From Lunularia cruciata (Eukaryota; Streptophyta; Marchantiopsida; Lunulariales; Lunulariaceae): a stretch of DNA of 64,000 bases. Position 1 is the first letter of the stretch. Each line of letters opens with the position of its first letter. Shown here piece by piece: positions 13,325-25,499 of the stretch. Where the stretch lies: contig OX419761.1 of assembly GCA_948567375.1 (NCBI GenBank), forward strand, positions 42,384,243 through 42,448,242. The letters are read 5' to 3'. The notes below the pieces were generated by a model. That model was not told the origin of the DNA. It saw only the letters and a program-made list of their open reading frames with translations, and searched no databases. A program made the position numbers and the translations under genes.

Positions 13325-14232
13325 ATATGTCTATTGGAGTTGTTTGGTGGGATTAGCACTAGACTAGTTGCGGTACTACAGGCGGGTATACAAGTACAAA
13401 GGTACTTGTATGTGGAGAAAGATGAGACTACTAGGCAAGTCTCTCTACATCATGTGGCACACTTGGCCTATCAGTATCCGGAGTTATTACCAATGTCCGT
13501 AGTCAAGGGTTACTAGAAGGCCCTACCAATAGACATTTCCTTATTGGGGGCGCATGATCTAGAGAGACATGGTCCTATTCATTTTGGTGATTTTGGGATG
13601 GCCATGTTATGGATATACACGTGCTGGCCAAAGGTTTGGATCTTTAGGATCCTTGTTCAGGTGTGTTTTGGGAGATGTTGCGGACACTACAACATCTCTA
13701 GGTTCATTAGTCCATTTCTCCAACTTACCTTTTGGAGAACACCCTTTGATGAGTGATTCTTGCACAAGAGTGGTGGTGAGTACACATCATGTCCATTCTT
13801 GGATAGGACCTATTGTATTATTAGATGCAACCAGAGTGGGATCACGGGCTCATCATCTTTGTCTTTGTTGGAAAAACCTCTTACCTAGAGAGTATAGCAA
13901 GCATATGATGGGATTCAGCAACTAGACCACATCCTTGTTGATGAAATCTTGGATGTGGGGCGCCAGTCTCAGATGGTGGTAGTGGCTGATAGGTCACCTA
14001 CGGTAATGGTGAACCTAGTTGGATAGCCTAGAGCCACTTTTCCCACACTTATGAGTTTCCCAGGCTCTCATGCTTTTTGAGAGGGAGGACCTAGACTTGT
14101 TTGGGACTCACAATTACAGCAATTGGTGGAGCCCAATGCCAATGAGAGAGAGAGGGCAATGGATTTTTGCACTGGTATTACCGTTGTTCTAGTAGTATCA
14201 GAGGCATCAAGTGTTAGGTCAAGCTATGGACC
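13325..14232 (+). pseudogene. DNMT3-like C5-cytosine methyltransferase domain, outer copy
   Basis: C5-methyltransferase motifs occur in canonical order. Motif I is CLLELFGGIST (13328-13360), the SAM-binding loop. It is followed by an acidic strand-2 motif in RYLYVEKDE. Motif IV is GWPC (about 13596-13607), with the catalytic Pro-Cys. Motif VIII-like is DATRVGSRAH near 13833. The order I-IV-VIII-X is unpermuted, so it resembles DNMT3 rather than the rearranged plant DRM enzymes. DNMT3 counterparts are the FDGIATG, GGSPC and AAHRAR blocks. It belongs to the retroelement, being flanked by element protease and RT, and is a decayed fossil. Confidence 0.82.
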
Positions 14233-14924
14233 TGTGAGCCGGCCTGTCTCTCACTCAGGATGAACCTCTGATGGCTATTATGGTAGCGCACCATGGACTA
14301 AGAAGGCAAGGAACCCCAACTCCATCATACTCCTCCAAGGCTAACACTCCAAGACTCAAGACATTGCTCACTAGAGAACTCAATGAGAGAGAGAAAGTTG
14401 CAAATGAAAGGATGATGAGTACCTCCTCACCCCTTGTTTATATACTTGTGAAATAGTTACGTACCAAAGTTACTAATTACCGTAGTAACTCAAGTTACTA
14501 GACTAAAAGTCAAGTAAAGTCAAAAAGTAGAAAGGAATATCCATTCACATGGGCATATTCCCCTAAGCATGTGGTCTTATCTTGACCCAACCACTAAGTC
14601 AAGGATTCCTTCACATGGGCTATCCTTGGACTAAAGAAGAATCCAAAACAAAAAGGCTTACGGGCCCAAGAGTTCTCAACTCTTTCCTCAAAGCCAAACA
14701 CCTAGGAATAATACCAAGTCAACACACTAAAATCCAAAATAGTGATGCTCATCTTTTCTACTTCCTCTAAAGTAAGGTCCCATCTATCTTAGCTATGATT
14801 AACTTTAGGTAACCATGACTAATATAGAACCATCCTTTATCTCTATATAAATAATATCTCTTAAGTACTTGTTATACCAAGCTAAATATCACAATACCAC
14901 ACACATGCACAAATGGGTGTTATA
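14233..14924 (-). mobile_element. Solo LTR of family F2 in the outer M copy
   Basis: This 692-bp insert runs TGTGAGCCGG to GGGTGTTATA, the reverse complement of the F2 LTR. The 4-bp repeat GACC flanks it (14229-14232 and 14925-14928). The empty site, CTATGGACCTGAATTG, is visible in the second M copy at 20607-20622. It is another minus-strand F2 solo LTR with a 4-bp duplication. Confidence 0.9.
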
Positions 14925-15021
14925 GACCTGAATTGTTTGACTTGGATTGTGAGCCTTGGTTTGGCATAGGAGCGTAGCATGTGCTTGATAAGCATCACCA
15001 CTCGGACACTTGTTAGCCCTA

Positions 15022-16367
15022 TGTCAAGCCATTTGTAGTGTTGCATTTAGATTGCTTGGACACTGGAGTTCCAATGATAGTTGTTAGAGTTATTACAACA
15101 CTTTCTCAGAGACTACTTCCCAAGGGTCAAATTTTGCATTTGGGGTACTTACTTCATGGTGGGGCCCATCATCACTTTGCACTGTTTGCACCATTGAGTG
15201 TGCCATCAGCAGGACCGTTAGGGTTCAGACCTAGCTCGAGTCCTGGGGGTATACTTTTGAAGTGCAGCTCTAAAGAGCTCACTTCTCTGATGTTGAGCTT
15301 TCGAGTTCTTGGCTATGGTGGACAGAGGCCGGCGAGCGTCACCTAGATTCTCTTAGCTAGATTGGGTGTGGCTTGACCGTAAGCAGTGCCTAGTTGTTGG
15401 CAATTTATAGAGTGATAGATCAAGCATTGATCTGAGTTGAGTTGAGTTGAGAGTGATAAACAATCTGATTACATTAGAGAAGTGAAATCAGGGGGGAATT
15501 GGGTGCAAGAACTTTGAGTGTTGGTGGTATCTCTAAGTTTGGTGGATTGTTGGTAGCTCAATTGAAGTTCAATTTTCCTTGGTGTGCAGAAGCTCGTTGC
15601 TTGATAGAGATTTGGCAATAAGGTAGACGGTGTGCGGAAGTGCTAGCCAATTTTCAAGCACATAAGGAGAAAATGTCAAGCAATGGTTGTGATTTTGAGC
15701 TCAAGAGGTGAAGGCCTGACCAATTTGTTGCAAGTTGGGCTTAGAAAGTAAAATTGAAGGTGGAGTTGGGAAGCTATTCTCGTGAATTTGTGATTTGGAG
15801 AAACCTATATTTTCAATTTGGCTTGATTGAAGAGTTAGTGGGGGATTTGGCGGTCAGCCAACTTTAGGGTTTATGCCAGATTTTATGTCAAATTTTGGCC
15901 AAATTTGGAGGAGTTTTGCTATTTGGCCAGATTTGGAGAAGTTTTGCTAGTTTGGAGGACTTTTGCAAGTTTAGAGGAGTTTCACCAAGTTTTGGAGGAG
16001 GTTCAAAGTGGCAAGAGGAAAGACCTCATTTGGCATTTAGAGGCTTTGAGGCATAGGGTTGTGGGCTATGAGAGGCTACAAATGGCCAAAAGAGCCAACA
16101 AGCCAACTAGTTTAGAGTAGATCTTGGTCATTGGTTTGCAAAATCTGCCCATCTTGCTAGATTGTGCGCAATAGGGTTTGACCCCTAGATCTCTTGTTCC
16201 TAGATTGGTGCCCTAGCCAATTGGTCCACCCTCACTTGTTGTCCTAGGGCCTATGCCATTGTTATCTATACACTTGTAGCTTTGGCTAGGAGATGCAATT
16301 TGATCCCATTCTTGGTGATCCTAGTAACTTAGGACTTAGATACGAACTTCTTTTATGTCAAATGCCA
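15022..16367 (+). repeat. Family M left terminal region (repeat A plus leader)
   Basis: The first 461 bp (15022-15482) are a direct repeat of 27191-27628 at the right end. Beyond that the two ends differ. The region continues to TGCCA at 16367, followed after two bases by TGGTGGCAGAGTC, which resembles the initiator-Met primer site TGGTATCAGAGCC. The outer copy has the equivalent at 10051. Confidence 0.7.
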
Positions 16368-16800
16368 AATGGTGGCAGAGTCAGTCCTGTGTTGTTTTAT
16401 GAGATGGAGAGTTTTTGTTTAGATTTCTTGTGATTGGACCCCCTCTATTCTTTGCTTTCTGTTTTTGCACCACGTTTGTGTGAGGTGCCCTAACTTTTGA
16501 GCATTGGTGCTCTGGTGTGCTCTGGTGTGCTCTTGGTAGTGAGGCTGGAGTGATGACCAGTCAGGCTACCTTTATTTCTCTTTGGTGAGGCAAGAAGTGA
16601 TGACCTATAGACAGTGAGAGTGCGTGTTGTGATGGTAGGTTATAGGTTGCCCTTTCCTCTAGTGTAGTTATCTTGGTTAGAGTTACATTAGTGGGTGGTG
16701 CTTAGTTGGTGTTGGCACTTGGTGGTGTTGGCACTTGGTGGGGTACTTGCGGTTGCAATTTGTGGTTCCGGTTTGTTGTTACAGTTTGCGGTTGTGGTTA

Positions 16801-18190
16801 CTTGTCATGACGGAGTTCTTTGGGGATTCTAGAGGGGATAGCCCTATAGTACACAGTGGGTTTACTTGGAGTGGTACTTGGTATCAGCCTATATCTCAAG
16901 TCCTAGTGAGGGAGGAGATTGACTCTGAGTTGGAGTTTGACATAGGAGTTGATTCAATTGAGAGTGCACTTGGTGTGTCCGCACCATTGTTGTGGGACAT
17001 GGACAAGATTTATGGGGCCTCCAAAGCCCCTAGGTGTTACTCTGGTATAGTGGGTACCATTGAGTTGGATGACTTCATGCATGAGTTTGATAGTTGGTGT
17101 GATATGCAGCAGATGCGGAACCCGACTTTGTTTACACCTTTCATGGCATGGAAAGGGTTGTTTCAGCATCTAGAGAGTCCGCCAATGGATGACTACTATG
17201 AGTTCAGGAGAGCTTATTTGGAGGAGATCAAGTTATGGAGACAGTATTGGTCTCCAAACTATATCTCTATCACTTCAAGTTTGGTGGCTAGGAGTAGATT
17301 GGCAGTACTTACAAGGTCTAGCTCGAGTAGTGTTAGTGGAGCTAGTGGAGGTGCACTAGTTGGAGATAGTGCTACCACGAGTGGAGGTACCGCTGTAGGA
17401 GATGGTGTGGTACCGGGGTTTAACCCCATGGTGGAGTTCTTCTAGTGTTTGAGGCAGAACTACCAAGGAGTGTGGACTAACAAGTTGAGGAGCTTGCAGG
17501 AGTTCCAACGGAAGGCTAGAGAGAGCCTATGTGGTGCATACACTCGCATGAGGGGGCTGATCAGTTTCACTCAGGGAGTTACTGAGGCCCAAGTAGTCCA
17601 ATTTTGGTATGGGATATTGGATAGGGAGTTGCAACGTAGAGTTCATGATGTTACGTTGTTACAAGCTACTTTGCCTACTTTGGCAATGGTCTTTGGTTTG
17701 GCTGAGCATATTGAGCTCAACATGGTGGAGGAGAGGGTGGTGACATCTAGATTTGGTAGGGAGACCTCATCCACAGCTGTGACTTCTTCTAGAGTGTTGC
17801 AGAGTGCACCATGCCTAGTTGGTTTTCAAGGATAGGGTAGATAGTGTAGATCCTATAGAGCGAGTGGAGGGCCTAGTAGAGTTAGACCCTTACCTTCATT
17901 TTTGGTTCAGCAGCAACCAATGAGTGGTGGTGTTGCTTGTTGGACTTGTGGTGGACCTCACTATTGGAGAGAGTGTACTCAGGGCAATGGACTTGATACC
18001 TTGGGTGCATCACAGCCAACATAGAGGCAGTGTGAGCATTGCCACAAATTTGGTCACACTAGTGACCGGTGTTTTGACCTACACTCGGAGTTACGGAGTG
18101 GTAGGGCTGCTATGGCAGGTAGTAGAGGAGCTCAAGTTCATGGAGGACAAGGTGGTAGAGGTGGTGGTAGATAATCTACATCTAGTAGGG
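16801..18190 (+). pseudogene. Family M gag region, second copy
   Basis: Long frames (16735-17445 and 17449-17835) encode the gag body, including DMDKIYGASKAPRCYSG, the capsid-like phrases LQEFQRKARESLCGAYTRM and VVQFWYGILDRELQ, and an Ala/Ser/Gly-rich hinge. The CCHC knuckle CEHCHKFGHTSDRC lies at about 18031-18072. It is closely similar to 10.4-11.7 kb. Confidence 0.8.
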
Positions 18191-18899
18191 GTGTAGTACC
18201 TACCCTTACTTCTGATACAACTATGGCTACTTGGATTGAGTAGTTGGAGCAAAGATTAGCTAGTATGGCTATTGCTCACAAGAGATTAGATTTGGGTGTT
18301 GAGGCTTCCACCTCATATGCTGGTGACAGAGATGCTTTGGACTTCATGTGCGGAGCAATATAGGTGGATGCATTTGCAGTAGTGACTAGGAGTGCAGTAC
18401 GTGCTCCAAAGCCTAGAGGAGCATAAATGGAGTTGGACCCACAAAGAGGAGAGGTTGGGAGACAAGTTAGACTTCCCTAGTCTTTCATGCTATTTGAGGC
18501 ATTGCAGATGACATCTATGGTTCCTAGATGTCCCACTGCAGGTGTGGTAGGTGGTGATGGAGTACATGATGGACTACCTACTAGTCAGCCACCTGCTATT
18601 ACACAGACTCAGTCTAGCATGATGTTGGGGGCAGCTCAGCTGATTATGCGGCGTCCTTTGTTTTTGGCCAATGCCATATTTACATTGGGAGTTGGGACCC
18701 AGCCCCAGTGTTCTAGTTGGCTGCCACGCTGTGTGAGAGTAGGGATGATGCGGTTCCTACTACTAGAGCAAAGGTGGTTGGTAATAGAGCTGACTTGGTT
18801 GAGGAGCATGGCATCCGTTCAACAACCAGTGGTTTATGGCAAGCAGCAGCGGTTAGTCTAGAAGAGTTGCAAGCTAGACCGGCCTTTGAGAGAGCATGG

Positions 18900-19370
18900 T
18901 TTACACCTAGTATTGTCCTATTGGATAACCAGAGGGGGATTTTTGGTTTGGTGGGACCTTCAAGGAAGATCTATATACCACAAAGAGTCTTGTTAGACTC
19001 TGGTGCACATCCCCTTATGTTGGGGAAGGCTGTAGTTGTTGGTCTAGAGTTACGAAAGAGTGATGTGGAGAGGTGTCCATTTCAGATCCAGACATCTCTA
19101 GGTGGTGGTTTGACACATTACATCACACGTGGGAGCTTGTTGTCCAAGTTGAGCCTGGTCATCCGATTGATAGCTCGGTGGTGAGAGCTCAGGCTATTAC
19201 GACAATAGTTGAGTCATATGATGTGCTAATTGGGGAAGCAATGTTATACTCCATGGGTTTCAGCATTGACTATTGGGAGGAGATAGACTCCTATAGACCA
19301 GGTTGGCAGTCTGGTGAAGGACGGGTGTGTTGCCTACCAATATGCTTCAATAGTGGCTCACTATAGTTCG
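18900..19370 (+). pseudogene. Family M protease-like region, second copy
   Basis: The frame 18717-19184 contains VLLDSGAHPLML at 18987 (D-S-G signature). The downstream frame contains ESYDVLIGEAMLYSMGFSI, matching the outer copy. It is placed between gag and the methyltransferase domain. Confidence 0.7.
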
Positions 19371-19689
19371 AGACCATGGTAACATCAGTTTTAGCTTTTA
19401 GTGGTGCAGATACTTGGCCTGGTGACTTGTTGGAGGGGAATGCCCATGCAGAGGATACTCCAATACCAAAGGAGATCACTTGGATTTGGAATACAAGTGG
19501 GATTGTTCCATCCACCTTGGATGTTCCAATGTGGAGTTCAGAGGAGGCATTGCAGCAACATGCATATTAGTTGGTGCAATAGGCTTGGAGTGGAGCCTTC
19601 GTACCATCAGGAGATGAGTGTGAGGATGAGGCTCCAAAGTCAATTACTTTGACACCTCTGGATACCACACTCATTGCTTGGCAATATCC

Positions 19690-20660
19690 AATAGAGGGGA
19701 TATGTCTATTGGAGTTGTTTGGTGGGATTAGCACCGAACTAGCTACGATATTACAAATGGGTATATGAGTATAGAGGTACTTGTATGTAGAGAGAGATGA
19801 GACTGCTAGGTGAGTCTCTCTACATCATATGGGACACTTGGCCTATCGATATTTGGAGTTATTACCAATGTCAGTAGTAAGATGTTACCAGAAGGTCCTA
19901 CCAGTAGACATTTCCTTACTAGGGGCGCATGATCTAGAGAGACATGGGACTATTTACTTGGTGATTTTTGGATGGCTATGTCACTGACATACACGTGCTA
20001 GTAGAGGTTTGGGTCTTCAAGATCCTTGTTCTAGTGTGTTTTGGGAGTTGTTATGGATACTACAACATCTCTAAGTTCATTAGTCCATTTCTCCAGCTTA
20101 CTTTTGGAGAATGTTCCTTTGATGGGTGATTCTTGCACCAGAGTAGTGGCAAGTACACATCAGGTCCATTCTTGGATGGGACCTGCTGTATTGTTAGATG
20201 CAACTAGAGTGGGATCACGAGCTCATTGTTTTTGTCTTTGGTGGATGAACCTATTACCTAGAGAGGTTATATAGTATGCTTATGATGGGATTCAATGACA
20301 TGACCACATCCTTGTTGATGACATCTTGGATGTTGGATGTTAGTCTAAAATAGTGGTAGTGGCTGATAGGTCACTTATGGTAGTGGTGAACCTAGTTGGA
20401 CAGCCTAGAGCCGCATTTCCCACTCATGAGTTTCCCAAGCTCTCATGCTTTTCAAGAGGGAGGACTTGGACTTGTTTGGGACTCACAGTTACAATAGTTG
20501 GTAGAGCTTAACGCTGATGAGAGAGAGCGGGCAATGGATTTTTGCACTGGTATTACCATTGTTCTAGCAATGTCAGAGGCATCCATGCATCAGGTGTTAG
20601 GTTAGGCTATGGACCTGAATTGTTTGACCTGGATTGTGAGCCTTGGCTTGGTAGAGCAAC
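19690..20660 (+). pseudogene. DNMT3-like C5-cytosine methyltransferase domain, second copy
   Basis: Motif I, ICLLELFGGIST, is at about 19703. Motif VI, LLENVPLMGDS, has Glu-Asn-Val at 20107-20115 and compares with the FENVVAMG block of DNMT3. The motif VIII-like AVLLDATRVGSRAH is near 20190-20225. A motif IX/X-like C-terminus reads AMDFCTGITIV with a following HQVLG near 20533-20615, comparable to the GFPxHYT and RQxLLG blocks of DNMT3. Order and spacing fit a complete catalytic domain of about 300 residues. DNMT3 enzymes methylate DNA cytosine at C5 from S-adenosylmethionine. Whether this one ever acted on its element or host is unknown. The copy is decayed. Confidence 0.82.
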
Positions 20661-21370
20661 ATAAGATGCGCTTGATAGGCATAACCACTCGGACACTTGT
20701 GAGCCCTATGCCTATCAAGACGATTCAAGCACATGCTAGGGGTGATGGACCGAGTATGCATGGTATTCTTGGGACACATCCAATAGCTACTAGGGAGAGT
20801 GGTCTACTTAGAGTCCATCCAAGTGAGCATGGGCTACTTGGATTACACTCTTGGTCCACATGGGATGCAGCTAGAGGACGTGTGGAGCTTGCAGTCAGAG
20901 TGGAGAGAGTTTTTTACACAGAGGTTGGGACCTCTAGTGGTTGGGAGCATGACACTATTGCTCCCAAGGGCCTAGTGTAGTAGCTAGTCAATATATCTTC
21001 CACTCCTACTACGGTTATAGAGGATACTTGAGAGCCAGATCTTGGACCCAAGCTTACTAGAGAGGAAAGATGAAGGGTTTGGAGGTTCTTGAGGAGCCAC
21101 ACAAGTTGTTTTGCCTTCAGTATGAAGGATTTGGGTGCTCTAAAAGGACATGGTATACAGATTAAGCTGACTAGCAATACATTAGTTTTTTGACGTCCTT
21201 ATTGATATAGTGAGATGGAGAGGACATTGATTCAGAGCCAGAGTAATGACCTTTTTGAGGCTGGTTTGGTGGAGATTTCACATAGAGAGGATGCATCAGT
21301 GACAATGATGCTAGCCAAGAAAGATATGCATGGCAACTGCATAGATAGGCGGATGTGTGGAGATTACCGT

Positions 21371-24300
21371 TGTCATAGGGAAACTGATTCATAGAGAGTT
21401 GGTGCCATTTGGTGAGCTCTAGAGTTTCCCTTTGTAATACTTAATAGTGAGAGTTTCTTTGTGTTACACTACACTCGGAGCTCAACTTTGTGATCTACCA
21501 AATACATGACTTGTTTATGGAACTAGAATCTTGGGAATATCTATCGAGTGTCATTTGAGCAAGTAAATCTTGAGAGAATATTTTGTCTAGTGCCATTTGA
21601 GCAGCTAAGTCTTATGTGAGTATTTTAGATATTTTTGTTGAGCAAAAGGATCTTGAGAGTTTATTTGGGGCACTTTGAGCAAAAGAACCCTTTTGGGAAT
21701 TTCCTTGGTGGATAGGAAAATAGGAGGAGAATCTTTGAATGGAGAGAGGATAGTAGTATGGATTGAAGGAGAGTACAGGGGAGAAAAGGGTTTTAGGCAA
21801 GAAGTTTTGGGGGAAGCAGAGTGGTGAATCAAAGGGGAGGAGAAAGCTGGACAGAGGGAAAAACCTCAATTGGAAAGATCTGGACTGGACAGAGAGAGAG
21901 GGGGAGATAGAAATTTTTGAAGTGGTCTAGCGTGGATAGGGACAAAGAAAAGAGTGAGGTAGACTCTCGAAGGGTTTGACAATAGCCAAACAGAATCTCA
22001 AAGGGTTTGGGAAGACATTGAAGGATCGAAGGGTTTATTTTTCTGGACAAGAAGAGACATGAAGGAGCAAATGATAGTGGAGTCAGTAAAAGGAGAAGCA
22101 CAGAAAATACAGAAAGAAATGAAGGAGAGTGGAGACAAGGAAAAGAGAAAGTATCAAACGGAAAGGAATGTATAGGAGATTGAGAGAGTGAAGGATTAGA
22201 GGAAAGGAGAAAGGAAGAATGGGAAAAAATAGAGGAGAGTGATGTGAATAATCAGTTGAGGTTGCTGGTTAACATGGGAGAAGAATGGATATTTGGACGA
22301 GAAACCCGAGTGTAGTGGTAGAAACTGAGGGACTGTTGCAGATATAAACAGGTGAGAGAGAAGTATCGTGGGCTTTTGGAGTGACAAGAGAATATAAAAG
22401 GAGAGTAGTGATATAGAAGAATCAAAGGTCTTTGGAGAGAAGAATCAAAGGGTTCAGGAGAAGAAGGCAGAGATTCAGCCAGGAGGAAAGAGAGAGGGTT
22501 TAGCCAGGATCAAAAGCAGAAACCAGGAGAAGGATTTTCTGAGAGGACAAGTAGTATTGAAAGGAGAAGAAGATAAGAAATCACAAGGGGAAGACAAGAA
22601 AGGTATTTGGGAGAACAAAAATCAGGAGAAAGGACTTCGGGAGGACAGAGGCAAGAAGAATTGGGAATCAAGAGGAGAAGGAGAAAAAAAAGTGATAGGG
22701 AAAAATTGGAAACCAAGAGAAGTATTTTCTGAGAGGACAAGTAGTATTGAAAGGAGAAGAAGAGAAGAAATTGTAGGGGAAGACAGGAAAGGTATTTGGG
22801 ATAACAGAAATCAGGAGAAAGGTCCTCGAGAGAACAAAGTGACAAGGAAAAATTGGAAACCAAGAGAAGGATTTTTTGAGAGGACAAGTAGTTTCCCAAA
22901 GGAGAAGAGTTTTGCTTGGACAAGGGACTGGGAGGGAGATTTCCCTGAAGGAGAAGAGCTTAGTGCTTGGACAGAGATTTCCCTGAAGGAGAAGAGCTTA
23001 GTGCTTGGACAGAGAGGAAGAAAGGAGGATCAAAAGGGCTTTGAGAATCGAGCTAGGCTGCAGGGGAGAAAACTCGAGAGAAAGGAGAAGAGTTTCTGCT
23101 TGGACAAGGGACCAGAAGGGAGATTTCCCGAAGGAGAAGAGCTTATGCTTAGAGAGAGAAAGAAAGGGAAAATTGAGAGGGTTTGAGAGAGAGTGTTGTA
23201 GGAAAGAAATTTTCAAAGGTGAGAGTGAATTGACTGGAAAGGATTCAAAGGAAGGACCTGGAGCAGTGCTAGGGTTTTGAGAGTGAATTTGCTACAGAGG
23301 GGGAATTTTTTAAGGAAAAGCATGGCTGGGCAAGAGTTTAAGAGTCAGGATAGAGGGTATTGGAGAAGTAGTTGCAAAGGAGAGTATTTTTGAAGGAGTG
23401 GAGTTTGGCAGTGACAAGAGCAGGAGATTTTTGAGTTTTGCTTGGGCATTGATCTGGAACAGTGGAGAAGAGAAGGAGGTGAATTTTGCAAGAAGGGCTG
23501 GACTAGGGCAAGAGCAAGAGATTTTTGAGTTTTGCTTGGGCATTGATCTGGAACAGTGGAGAAGAGAAAGAGTTGAATTTTGTAGGAAGGGTTGGACCAG
23601 GGCAAGAGCAGGAGATAGAATTTGAGAGTCTGACTTTGCCTTGCACTGGACAGGAGAGATCTTTGAAGGGAGAACTTTCAAGGGAAATGCTGACATGTGA
23701 CATGAATGACTGAGCAAATGTTGGCATAGGACTTTGAAAACAGAGAGTCAAGAAAAGTTGTGGACTGAATTGCTAATAGAAGTTTTTTGAAAGGTGAGGT
23801 GCTTTGCAACAACGATAAGAAAGCAAGGAGGGAGAAGTATTTTGTGAATGGAGTCTGAAGGGAGAAGAGGACTGGTTCAAAGGAATAGGAGACAAGGGAA
23901 TGTCTCAAGAGTTTTATGAGAAGTGGAAAATTTGATCAATTGAGTGTGTGGAGACAAGGTCTTTCACAAAATGTGGCCGAAGCTTTTTGGTAGTGACTGG
24001 AACAGTTAAGAGGTCAATAATTGATTTATGTGAACATGAGAGCTGATGATATTTCATGAAAGGATCTTTGGCTGAGAATAGAAACCTTTGCAAGGAAGCA
24101 TTGATGGGAGTGCTTCTAGGAGGTGAAGGAAGAGGTCCAAAGAGTGAGTTGTCTTTATTGTTATTGGGCGGAGTGTGTGTGAAAAGGCCAGCTGAAATGA
24201 TTTTTTGTCATAATTTAGTGCAAACATTGTATGAATTGGAGTTGTTGGCTTGTCCAAACTTGTGAACCTCGCAACTGAATTTTTTATGAATGACAAATCC

Positions 24301-24665
24301 TGAGATGATGGTGTGTTTGATCTATGACTAGCGTCGAGGAAACTCCATTTTAGGAGCTCTCAGTCCGTCTATATGAATGGTTTGATTCAGTAGCCTAGGT
24401 GCCGGGTTGAGCCCAAAACCATAGCTGAAACCGCGTGAGCTGGCCAGTACTATGAAGGCCAAGGACAAACACAAACCCTTGAGAAAACCAACCTCAAGAA
24501 ACAAAGAAAACCTCAAATTCTTACAGAGCTGAGATTTCCAACACACCAAGAATAGGAAGAGAATGTTAGTCTACAAGAAACTCTAAATCAACTACAATAA
24601 AGACAAACTGAGCACAAGCAGCCATGTGCCCGGTGCACTCTCAAGACCAAACAAATTCCTTAACA
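21371..24665. mobile_element. Insertion X1: purine-rich 3.3-kb element in family M RT
   Basis: The RT region of the second M copy is interrupted after GGAGATTACCGT (21370) and resumes at CCTATCAACC (24670). The equivalent uninterrupted sequence is at 31995-32020. The insert starts TGTCATAGGG and ends CCTTAACA, so it has TG...CA ends. CCGT and CCAT flank it, a probable 4-bp duplication with one change. The plus strand is strongly purine-rich and contains several internal tandem repeats. I recognise no protein; long open frames here follow from the GA-rich composition. It could be a very long solo LTR or a non-autonomous LTR element. Confidence 0.6.
22521..23640 (+). repeat. Tandem repeat blocks inside X1
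   Basis: Three blocks are visible. First, a unit starting AACCAAGAGAAG is present at 22521, 22711 and 22858 (spacings 190 and 147 bp). Second, a 38-bp unit starting GAGATTTCCCTGAAGG is repeated twice at 22936-23011. Third, a 94-bp unit starting GAGATTTTTGAGTTTTGC occurs at 23424 and 23518, with a partial third unit near 23612. All are GA-rich. Confidence 0.8.
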
Positions 24666-24669
24666 CCAT

Positions 24670-25360
24670 CCTATCAACCGACAGACCAGGGCTGATCGGT
24701 ATGCCATGCCTAGATTGGAGGAGACTTTTGATATAATTGGGCATGCAAAGGTCTTTAGTACTTTGGATCTTTGAGCAAGATATCATCAGTTGCCGATCAA
24801 GGAGGAGAATAAGTCCAAGACAACATTCTAGGCTATTGATCCTCATGGCATGGATGTGTTCTATCAATGGAGGTTCTTACTGTTTGGGTTAAAGAACGCT
24901 CCTGCTGAGTTCCAGAGGGTCATGGATAGGATCCTTGCTGGATTGGATTTTGCTTGGTGCTATATTGATGACATTTTGGTCTATAGCACTATTGTCGAGG
25001 AGCATGAGAGACATTTGTTGGAGGTGTTTGAGAGGTTCAGATCTCATGGACTCAAATTACATCCTGGGAAGTGTAGGTTCTTCCACGAGCAGGTTGAGTA
25101 TTTGGGTCACACTATCTACCCCGAAGGACTTGGTGTTCAGCAGACCAGGTAGAGGCTATTGCACGTATTCCTTGGCCTACGGATGTGAGTAGAGTGCGAG
25201 CATTCCTTGGGTTGGCAAACCTCTATCACCGCTATGTTAGAGGATTTAGTGCTATTGCCAAGGCCTTGACAAAGCGGACCAAGCTTACACAAGAGTGGTG
25301 TTGGGAAGATGAGCAAGAGAGAGCTTTTTTAGAGCTCAAAGAGAGGTTGACATGCATTGA
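24670..25360 (+). pseudogene. Family M RT core, second copy
   Basis: The frame at 24850-25152 shows FLLFGLKNAPAEFQRVM, the active-site block CYIDDILVYS near 24957, and the following GKCRFFHEQVEYLGH. These are Ty3-type RT motifs. The preceding part of RT lies at 21170-21370, on the other side of X1. Confidence 0.85.
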
Positions 25361-25499
25361 CCTTTTTGCATATATTTTCAGAGGCTTTGGTGGTATCTCT
25401 CTTAGTGCATACAAGAGGAGTTATTGAGGTCATAGATCTAGAGAGTGAAGATATTGGTACAATTTAGCAAGATATTCATGATGATGTCTTAGTGATAGA

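Noticed and set aside
13175-13925. A host DNA methyltransferase gene
   Set aside because: The domain recurs at the same place in several family M copies, between element protease and RT, so it belongs to the retroelement.
22557-23186. 209-residue plus-strand open frame
   Set aside because: It lies in the GA-rich tandem repeats of X1. Its Lys/Glu/Arg/Gly-rich content follows from composition, and overlapping open frames exist on both strands.
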